A stretch of DNA of 64,000 bases, taken from NCBI RefSeq assembly GCF_019278565.1, contig NZ_CP058988.1, forward strand, positions 3,286,001-3,350,000. The letters are read 5' to 3'. Made by a program: the position numbers and the translations under genes. Under the pieces are notes generated by a model. The model was given only the letters and a program-made list of their open reading frames with translations, made no database searches and was not told the DNA's origin. Within the stretch, counting starts at the first letter, position 1. Each line of letters begins with the position of its first letter. This DNA is from Cellulophaga sp. HaHa_2_95. Lineage in GTDB: Bacteria > Bacteroidota > Bacteroidia > Flavobacteriales > Flavobacteriaceae. Positions 54,779-62,257 of this stretch are shown here, piece after piece.

Positions 54779-54932
54779 AACGAATCCACTCATCTTCACA
54801 AGCAGTATCTAATGTGCTATTTCAGTACAAATCAGTACTACAAAAAATAGAATCTATAAAACTTAACAATAGATTGATTACTTTTATATTTTAAAATAAA
54901 AAGCATAATTACCCCACAACAATAAGATTATT

Positions 54933-55961
54933 ATGAAAGTACTCGTAACAGGAGCTGCCGGTTTTATAGGATTCCATACCGCACAAAAATTATTAGCAAA
55001 CGGACACGATGTTGTTGGTTTAGATAACATCAATGATTATTATGATGTTAATCTAAAATTCGCACGTTTAAATGAGCTTGGCGTTTCTAAGGAAAGTGCT
55101 ACTTCATTTAACAAAATTACAGAGAGCACTACGTTTAAAGCACGTTATAAGTTTATTCGCTTAAATATTGAAGATCGCGAAAACCTACCTACACTCTTCG
55201 CTGAAGAGAAGTTTGATATTGTTTGTAATTTAGCAGCGCAGGCTGGAGTACGTTATAGTATTGAAAACCCTGAAACCTATATTGACAGTAATATTGTTGG
55301 TTATTTAAATATCCTAGAATGCTGTAGACATCATGGTGTAAAGCATTTAGTCTATGCGAGTAGTTCTAGCGTTTACGGCCTAAATAAAGAAATTCCGTTT
55401 AAGACTTCTGATACCGTTGATCATCCTATAAGTTTATATGCTGCCAGTAAAAAAGCAAATGAGCTTATGGCACACACATATAGTCACCTATATGGATTTG
55501 CAACCACTGGCTTGCGCTTTTTCACCGTTTATGGCCCGTGGGGAAGACCAGACATGGCTCTTTTCTTATTTACAGAAGCGATCAGTAAAAACCAACCTAT
55601 AAAAGTTTTTAATCATGGAAACATGGAGCGAGATTTTACGTATGTAGATGACATAGTTGAAGGAGTTTTTAGAATCATTGAAAAAGACACCAAAGAAAGA
55701 ATCGCAAATAATGAAGGGTATAAAATTTACAATATCGGAAATAATGATAGTGTAAAGTTAACCGACTTTATTGCCGAAATTGAAAATAATTTATCAAAAA
55801 AAGCAGAAAAACAACTACTTCCAATGCAAGCAGGAGACGTAGCTAAAACTTGGGCAAACGTAGATGATCTTATTAAAGATTATAACTACTCCCCTAAAAC
55901 TACGGTTGCCGAGGGTATAAAGAAATTTATTGATTGGTATAAAGAATTTTACAAGGCTTAA
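54933..55961 (+). CDS. UDP-glucuronate 4-epimerase-like SDR enzyme
   Basis: 342 residues. N-terminal NAD-binding TGAAGFIG (residues 6-13), catalytic Tyr169-x-x-x-Lys173 (YAASK), SSSSVYG, and the family-typical long insertion after DNINDYYDVNLK and NLAAQAGVRYSIENP, followed by FTVYGPWGRPDMALFLF. This pattern is that of UDP-glucuronate 4-epimerases (CapI-like), making UDP-galacturonate from the product of the UGDH gene. Upstream lies the 54.1-54.8 kb repeat array. Confidence 0.9.
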   Translation: MKVLVTGAAGFIGFHTAQKLLANGHDVVGLDNINDYYDVNLKFARLNELGVSKESATSFNKITESTTFKARYKFIRLNIEDRENLPTLFAEEKFDIVCNLAAQAGVRYSIENPETYIDSNIVGYLNILECCRHHGVKHLVYASSSSVYGLNKEIPFKTSDTVDHPISLYAASKKANELMAHTYSHLYGFATTGLRFFTVYGPWGRPDMALFLFTEAISKNQPIKVFNHGNMERDFTYVDDIVEGVFRIIEKDTKERIANNEGYKIYNIGNNDSVKLTDFIAEIENNLSKKAEKQLLPMQAGDVAKTWANVDDLIKDYNYSPKTTVAEGIKKFIDWYKEFYKA

Positions 55962-56103
55962 TTGCACTAAAAATAACCAGGACCAAACTTTTTTAATCGC
56001 TTCGAGTTAAAAAAAATAGTGATAAAGAACACACCAACAAGTCTAAAGATTGGTTTCATCCGTAATTTATGATAGTAGAAATTTTTTCTTTAGATATTAA
56101 ATT

Positions 56104-57384
56104 ATGAATTCGATAAAAATAGGGGTAATTGGTCTTGGTTATGTTGGCTTACCTTTGGCACGATTATTTGCAACCAAATATGCAGTTGTAGGTTTTGATA
56201 TCAATCAAAATAGAATTGGTGAATTAAATTCAGGTCATGATACTACATTAGAAGTTGACTCCGAGACGCTCAAGTCGGTACTTAAGTTAAGCTCCAATAA
56301 TGAAAAAGGTCTATTCTGTTCTGATAAAATAGCCGATTTAAAAGATTGCAGCTATTATATCATTACGGTTCCGACCCCTGTAGACAAAAATAATAGGCCA
56401 GATTTGACGCCACTATACAAATCAAGCGAAACTGTAGGTAGCGTGCTAAAAAAGGGGGATGTTGTTATCTATGAATCTACTGTTTTCCCAGGAGCAACAG
56501 AAGAAGAGTGTATTCCTGTATTGGAAAAGGTAAGTGGCTTGGTATTTAATATTGATTTTTTTGCAGGCTATTCTCCAGAAAGAATAAATCCAGGGGACAA
56601 AGAACATACGGTTGAAAAAATTTTAAAAGTAACCTCAGGGTCTACCCCAGAAATCGGTGTTAAAGTAGATGACTTATACAAATCCGTAATTACAGCGGGT
56701 ACGCACTTAGCCCCAACTATCAAGGTAGCCGAAGCAGCTAAAGTAATCGAAAACTCACAACGTGATATAAATATTGCTTTTGTTAATGAATTGGCAAAGA
56801 TTTTTAATTTAATGAATATTGATACGCATGCTGTCTTAGAAGCTGCGGGTACCAAATGGAATTTCCTCCCATTTAAACCAGGCTTGGTAGGCGGCCATTG
56901 CATAGGCGTAGACCCGTATTATTTAGCTCAAAAAGCGCAAGAATACGGCTATCATCCAGAGATCATATTAGCAGGACGAAGACTTAATGACAGTATGGGC
57001 AATTATGTGGCTTCTGAAGTAATTAAGTTAATGCTTAAGAATGATTTGAAGATAAAAAATGCTAAAATTTTAGTTTTAGGCATTACCTTTAAAGAGAATT
57101 GTCCTGATGTACGTAATACAAAGGCCGTAGATGTTATTACCAATTTAAAAGAATACGGAATAAGTACTACAGTATATGACCCTTGGGCTTCTCCTGAAGA
57201 AGTTCTGCATGAATACAAATTAGAAACTACGAAAATCACGCCTACAGAAAAATTTAGCGCAATTGTATTAACCGTAGCACATAAAGAATACGAAAATCTA
57301 AATTTAGAAAATTTATTAGCCGAAAATGGAGTAATATATGATGTAAAAGGTTTTTTGACTAAAAACGTAAATGGCCGTTTATAA
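56104..57384 (+). CDS. UDP-N-acetylhexosamine dehydrogenase (WbpA/TviB-like)
   Basis: 426 residues. Rossmann motif GLGYVGLP (11-18), catalytic Cys266 in GGHCIGVDPYYL, VPTPVDKNNRPDL and ESTVFPGATEEECIPVLE. The GGHCIGVDPYYL text is characteristic of the WbpA/TviB/WbpO branch that oxidises UDP-GlcNAc or UDP-GalNAc to the uronic acid, in contrast to [10 protein letters not shown] of the UGDH at 52638. So the locus can supply a second type of uronic acid. Followed by a gene-free stretch with coding remnants. Confidence 0.9.
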   Translation: MNSIKIGVIGLGYVGLPLARLFATKYAVVGFDINQNRIGELNSGHDTTLEVDSETLKSVLKLSSNNEKGLFCSDKIADLKDCSYYIITVPTPVDKNNRPDLTPLYKSSETVGSVLKKGDVVIYESTVFPGATEEECIPVLEKVSGLVFNIDFFAGYSPERINPGDKEHTVEKILKVTSGSTPEIGVKVDDLYKSVITAGTHLAPTIKVAEAAKVIENSQRDINIAFVNELAKIFNLMNIDTHAVLEAAGTKWNFLPFKPGLVGGHCIGVDPYYLAQKAQEYGYHPEIILAGRRLNDSMGNYVASEVIKLMLKNDLKIKNAKILVLGITFKENCPDVRNTKAVDVITNLKEYGISTTVYDPWASPEEVLHEYKLETTKITPTEKFSAIVLTVAHKEYENLNLENLLAENGVIYDVKGFLTKNVNGRL

Positions 57385-58370
57385 AACGACTATTTGTAAT
57401 GACAAAATTGAATTTAGCAATTTTTTTCTCTTTTTTTTTAATCAATTTAGCTAATATTAATTAATTTTTTGAAAAAAAACTAAAGAATAAAATATGAGCT
57501 TAAAAAATGTGTATTTCTTTTATAATAAGTCAATCTAATCCTTACAAAATTGAAAACAACACACTGCTTCTTAAGGACATAAAATATGAAGTAATAGTAT
57601 TATCGAATAGATTTGAAAGTGATTTCTAAATAAGACAATAACACTGAGTTATAATTATCAAAATACAAAAATTCTATTGATATCTTTCAAATCGTAAGAA
57701 AATGTCCTTTCAAAAAAACACACGAACAAAAAATTATATTAGAAATCTTATTTAGATCATGAAATTACTGCTTGCTTCTTGGCTTATTTATTAAATCTTT
57801 CGCAGATTGGCCAATCCGTTTATGATGGTAGATTATTGCACCTTGATAAATCTAACTATGATTTTAAAAAAACTATAGTGCATTTGAAATATCTTTTTAA
57901 TAAACATAATATTTTTTTCTAGCTATATTATAATTATATTTTTTAAATTCAAGAAGCACCTTAAAGAAAAAAAGCACATTTTAAACGAAAAAAAGCTCTA
58001 AATCAATAGAAAAACATGAATTTTGGAGTTAGATTTTTTCAAACAAAAAATTGGATGAACATAATAAATTTTAAATTCAAATTAGATTTTCAAATTTTGG
58101 CAACAGGAATAACTAGATTTATTGACAAAAACAAATGTAAGTAATCGTTGTTAGCTACTATTTTAAATTTATTTAAATGGTACTATCTATTTATAATTCC
58201 TTTAAATTTTCACTGGTGTTACTCTAAATAAACCACAGATCAATCACTAATTTGTTTTCATAAAAACCCCCTAAAATCAATAAAAAATGAAATTTAATAA
58301 AGCTCGGGGAACTTATACCAAAACACAAGCAAAATTATCATACAGTAATGATAAATAAACTAAATAATTT
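57385..58370. other. Gene-poor stretch with probable decayed coding segments
   Basis: 986 bp in the middle of the polysaccharide locus with no intact gene. Three short open stretches are worth noting: 57507-57629 (40 codons, MCISFIISQSNP to LSNRFESDF), 57743-57922 (59 codons without ATG, containing FLAYLLNLSQIGQSVYDGRL), and 58016-58144 (42 codons). The second reads like real protein sequence. They may be remains of a lost glycosyltransferase or processing gene; identity unknown. Confidence 0.35.
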
Positions 58371-59129
58371 ATGAAAAAAGGATTAGTTTCAATCATAACC
58401 CCAAGCTATAATTCTGAAAAATTTCTAAAATCAACTGCTGAATCAATCTTTGAACAATCTTATGAAAATTGGGAATGGTTAATCGTTGACGATTTTTCTA
58501 CTGATTCGTCTAGAAATATAATTGAAGAATTAGCAGCAAAGGATGATCGTGTGAAATTCCATTTTATGGAAAGCAATTCTGGCTCTGGAAAAACCCGAAA
58601 CAAAGCCATTGAAATGGCTAAGGGACAATATATTGCCTTTTTGGACAGCGATGACATTTGGACCAAAACCAAATTAGAAATCCAAATACACTTTATGCAA
58701 AAAAATAATTATGCATTTAGCCATACATCCTATGGTTTTATAGATGAAAATGGTAAAATAATTAAACAAACGTATTTAGTCAGCAAAGAGCCCGTAGATT
58801 ACAAAATGTTATTGAAAAGAACAGAAATAGGTTGTCTTACGGCAGTTTATGATGCCGAAATAATTGGTAAAATGTACATGCCTGATTTAAGAAGAAAACA
58901 AGATTATGCATTGTGGCTAGCTATACTCAAAAAAGGATTTAAATCTTACCCAATAGCTAATGAAACTGCCTTTTACAGACAACATTCAAACTCCGTTACA
59001 AGCAATAAATTCAAACTAATAGGGAAGCATTGGGTGTTTTTAAAAAAGCAAGAAAATCTTAACGCTATTCAGGCAACCTATTATACTATTTGCTGGGGAA
59101 TTGGTGGATTCAAAAAATATTATATATAA
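58371..59129 (+). CDS. Family 2 glycosyltransferase
   Basis: 252 residues, GT-A fold. N-terminal VSIITPSYNSEKFL, nucleotide-binding Asp40/Asp41 in WLIVDDFSTD, and the metal-binding LDSDD (residues 91-95), followed by the acceptor-side segment RRKQDYALWLAILKKG. Short GT2 of the type that adds one sugar to a lipid-linked glycan. Donor and acceptor cannot be read. Followed after 19 bp by the NeuD/PglD-like gene. Confidence 0.9.
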   Translation: MKKGLVSIITPSYNSEKFLKSTAESIFEQSYENWEWLIVDDFSTDSSRNIIEELAAKDDRVKFHFMESNSGSGKTRNKAIEMAKGQYIAFLDSDDIWTKTKLEIQIHFMQKNNYAFSHTSYGFIDENGKIIKQTYLVSKEPVDYKMLLKRTEIGCLTAVYDAEIIGKMYMPDLRRKQDYALWLAILKKGFKSYPIANETAFYRQHSNSVTSNKFKLIGKHWVFLKKQENLNAIQATYYTICWGIGGFKKYYI

Positions 59130-59148
59130 CCCCCCGATATAATAATTA

Positions 59149-59730
59149 ATGAAAAACAAAGAATTATTTATAATAGGTTCAGGCGGTTTAGGTAGAGAAC
59201 TCCTAGCTATGTTTAAAAATATTAATTTTTTAGACCAATATTCATTTGTTGGCTTTATAGACAACAAGAATCAAAATAAAAGTGTCAAGGGTATCGAAAT
59301 TGCAGGAAATAGTGAATACCTCAGTAATTATAGTAAAAATTGTGATGTTGTGATAGCTATAGGAAACATATATCACAGAAGAACCCTACTCGAAGAATTA
59401 CAAAAAAATAAATATATTAATTTTATAACTTTTGTTCATCCCAGAACAATTATTTATGATCCAGAATCAGTAAAAATAGGAAAAGGTTGCATTATAGCCG
59501 AGGGAAGTATAATTACAAGTGATGTTTTCATTGATGATTTTTGTTTCATTAACATAGGAGTTAGTATACACCATGATACCGTTATTGGCAAAAACTGCGT
59601 ATTAATGCCAGGAGTTAGAATTACTGGTGGAGCAAATGTTATTGGAGAAACATATATAGGTAGCAATTATCAAATCTCTGATAAAGTGCAGATTGCTAAA
59701 AATTCTATTTTAAAACTAAAAGATAAGTAA
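59149..59730 (+). CDS. NeuD/PglD-family sugar acetyltransferase
   Basis: 193 residues. N-terminal Rossmann-like half with IIGSGGLGRELL (8-19) and a C-terminal left-handed beta-helix of hexapeptide repeats (about 105-185: IGKGCIIAEGSII, IGKNCVLMPGV). The catalytic His-Asp is in SIHHDTVIG (His142-Asp143). In C. jejuni PglD, this fold acetylates UDP-4-amino-sugar to UDP-N,N'-diacetylbacillosamine; together with the dehydratase and aminotransferase above, that pathway would be complete. NeuD-type O-acetylation is the alternative. Confidence 0.85.
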   Translation: MKNKELFIIGSGGLGRELLAMFKNINFLDQYSFVGFIDNKNQNKSVKGIEIAGNSEYLSNYSKNCDVVIAIGNIYHRRTLLEELQKNKYINFITFVHPRTIIYDPESVKIGKGCIIAEGSIITSDVFIDDFCFINIGVSIHHDTVIGKNCVLMPGVRITGGANVIGETYIGSNYQISDKVQIAKNSILKLKDK

Positions 59731-59821
59731 CGCCCTTTATTTTATATTCGAGCTTATACTAACATGGCTGGCAGCACTACAATACTTCAATAATATTTAA
59801 TAGAATTAAAATTATAAAAAA

Positions 59822-60781
59822 ATGGATTCTTTATATCTAAACATGTTATTTACTTTATTTATCATTTTCGTTTCTTTTGCTTATTACAAATTAGCGAAAA
59901 AATATAATATTACAGATGTGCCTAACGAAAGAAGTTCTCATCAAACAATAACAATTAGAGGTGGTGGCATTATATTTCCTATAGCTATTATTTTCTTTTT
60001 CTTAGTATTCGATTTTCAATATCCTTATTTCTTAATAGGTTTAATATTAACAGCTATAATAAGTTTTTTAGATGATATATTTACTTTAAAAAATAGCATA
60101 AGAATTGTAGTTCACTTGGTTTCTATAGTATTGATTGTGTATCAAATTGAAATGTCTGGAATGAATCTTATATGGTTTTTACCTTTAGTCTTTTTTGCAA
60201 CTGGCTTAATTAACATATTCAATTTCATGGACGGTATAAATGGTCTAACTGGTTTATATGCCACAACCGTTATTTCTGCGATGCTGTATGTAAATTACTT
60301 TCAAAGCACATTTATTGATAATCATTTCTTATTATTCACCTTAATTTCTCTTCTTGTTTTTTGTTTTTATAATGTAAGAAAAAAGGCGTTATTTTTTGCG
60401 GGTGATATCGGGAGTTTATCTATTGGCTTGATTATTCTTTTTTCTCTAGGAACTTTAATAACCAAAACAGAAAATTTCATCTATATATTTTTCATCTTAG
60501 TCTATTTATTAGATGGTGGAATAACAATACTCGAGCGATTTTTTATTCATAAGGAAAATATATTTAAGCCTCACAAAAAACATTTATACCAACTATTAGT
60601 TGACAAAAAAGGATTCTCACACCTCAAAACAGCTGGATGTTTTGCAATATCTCAAGCGGTTATGTCGGCATCTGTAATTTACTTTAACTCAAAATCGAAT
60701 ACTTTAATACCTGTTCTGCTATTAGTTGCTTTGTATTTATTTATATATATATTGATCAAAGCAAGTATCTTAAAAAAATAA
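59822..60781 (+). CDS. WecA/WbpL-type polyprenyl-phosphate sugar-1-P transferase
   Basis: 319 residues with about ten membrane segments. Family motifs: Asp84-Asp85 (FLDDIFTL), NIFNFMDGINGL (132-142), FFAGDIGSLSIG and a final HKKHLYQLLV loop, which in this family binds the UDP-sugar. It would transfer a HexNAc-1-phosphate to undecaprenyl phosphate, the first step of polysaccharide assembly. It sits 91 bp after the PglD-like gene. Confidence 0.88.
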   Translation: MDSLYLNMLFTLFIIFVSFAYYKLAKKYNITDVPNERSSHQTITIRGGGIIFPIAIIFFFLVFDFQYPYFLIGLILTAIISFLDDIFTLKNSIRIVVHLVSIVLIVYQIEMSGMNLIWFLPLVFFATGLINIFNFMDGINGLTGLYATTVISAMLYVNYFQSTFIDNHFLLFTLISLLVFCFYNVRKKALFFAGDIGSLSIGLIILFSLGTLITKTENFIYIFFILVYLLDGGITILERFFIHKENIFKPHKKHLYQLLVDKKGFSHLKTAGCFAISQAVMSASVIYFNSKSNTLIPVLLLVALYLFIYILIKASILKK

Positions 60782-61937
60782 GTCTATGATAGTATAAATT
60801 TAGTTTAAAAGCTATTTTTAGGGCAGCTATCATGCACTCAATATGCTAAAAGGATTCTAAATTTGATTTTATTAGTACTCTAAAATTCATTTGGACCTGT
60901 TGTTACAACAATTCTTTTGGCTTTTAGAAAACCATTCAAAATTATAGATTTATGTAAATGATTACTATAATTATCCTTTTCTAAGAAGTAACTAAAGCTT
61001 TATTAAATTTTAAAAATTAATAAACTCATATATCGTCGTAATTATTTTACAAGAATTCTATTCAAAACTTTATATAAATATTTTTTGATAGAAATTCTAG
61101 TACATTGACAAAAGCAACACACTCAAATATAACAATGATATCTTTTTAGTATTTTCAGTAACTCTATAAGTTCTCAAGTATTCTAGAAAAACACAAACAA
61201 TTAATTAAAATTCACGATTAAAATAATCACTCTACGCAAAATAATTAAAGCCTTCTTTCTTCAATAAGCATATGCTTACTATAATCTGTACTACTTTTAA
61301 TTTAGAGATGTTAGGGATTGTTTAAGCGCTTTTATACTTCCTACATTAATGTACTTTCAAAAGACATTATCCATTCTATTTTAGATCATCTACACAAAGT
61401 TTGTGGTATTCCTTAAAAACACATCATATTGTATGAGTCTCTGCGAATTAAACAATCTTTAAATTACTTAGCTTGCAATTATTTCTTTCTCCTATTATTA
61501 CATTGACCATTTAAAGTATTACCTTTTTAAAAATACTTAATGGCTAATCCGAAGATTTTAAATTAAAAACCATACACGAAATACTACCTTATTAAAAAGC
61601 CTTAGAAAATCATTAACATTAGACTATTTTTCACCTAACTAACATCTATAACGGTGTTAAGAACTTCATTCGCTAAAAGTTTCGAGCGCTATAGCTTAAG
61701 AAAGTGTATAATAGGGCAAATATTTTTCTAATTCTGAAAGATAACTAGTACTATATCTAATTATAAATATCCAACGCTTAGATCTTTCTTATATATGATA
61801 ATTTAAAAAAATGACCTCCATTCTGCTCTAAATAGACTACAAGTTATTACTGGTTTCAGTATGCAGAAACAAACTCAAGTAAATTAATTAAAGGAAAATT
61901 AAAGCAAACCTTAGTTCAAAAGATAAAAAATCACTCC

Positions 61938-61963
61938 ACCTAACTATAAGAAGTTAGGTTTTT
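61938..61963 (+). terminator. Weak terminator-like hairpin
   Basis: 7-bp stem ACCTAAC / GTTAGGT with an 8-nt loop, followed by TTTT. It stands about 1.15 kb after the WecA-like stop, in gene-free DNA. Confidence 0.4.
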
Positions 61964-62087
61964 AAAATATAATACACGTTGTACTAATACTTAAAGTACA
62001 AATTTACACGTTCTATATACCTAAAAAATATTTTATGTATTTGAACTAAAACTTATTTTTTTAACCCAAATAAAGAAAATAGTGTAG

Positions 62088-62190
62088 TTCATCGAAAAAG
62101 TAATCTGTAAAAAGTCCAAAATGTTTATAAGTGCGTACAAGTATTAATCGCTTGTGGTAGTTTATCGAAAAAAGCAATCTTTTTATCGAT
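62088..62190 (+). promoter_or_regulatory. TTTATCGA-type direct repeats, candidate LytTR sites
   Basis: TTCATCGAA at 62088, TTTATCGAA at 62161 and TTTATCGAT at 62182. The last two are 21 bp apart, two helical turns, the normal spacing of paired LytTR sites; the -7 box follows 19 bp downstream. Related TTCATCG motifs occur at 40772-40865. Confidence 0.45.
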
Positions 62191-62208
62191 AAAGTCAATT
62201 TTTTAGAA

Positions 62209-62216
62209 TATTATTG
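62209..62216 (+). promoter_or_regulatory. -7-like box upstream of the final lipoprotein (TATTATTG)
   Basis: One mismatch to TAnnTTTG. 42 bp before the start codon. Weak match, consistent with an activator-dependent promoter. Confidence 0.4.
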
Positions 62217-62257
62217 TAGCACCCAAAGCTTAAATATAGTAATAAATTGTTTAATTC

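Larger units (their letters stand above)
60782..62257. other. Long gene-free region upstream of the final lipoprotein
   Basis: About 1.48 kb, very AT-rich, every frame closed at short intervals on both strands. A weak terminator lies at 61938-61963. The last 170 bp carry the regulatory repeats of the next gene. No transposase or RNA gene recognised. Base composition alone suggests decay or regulatory DNA. Confidence 0.4.

Noticed and set aside
60782..62080. Possible transposase remnants
   Set aside because: No frame longer than a few dozen codons and no recognisable transposase motif; AT-rich DNA gives such short frames by chance.
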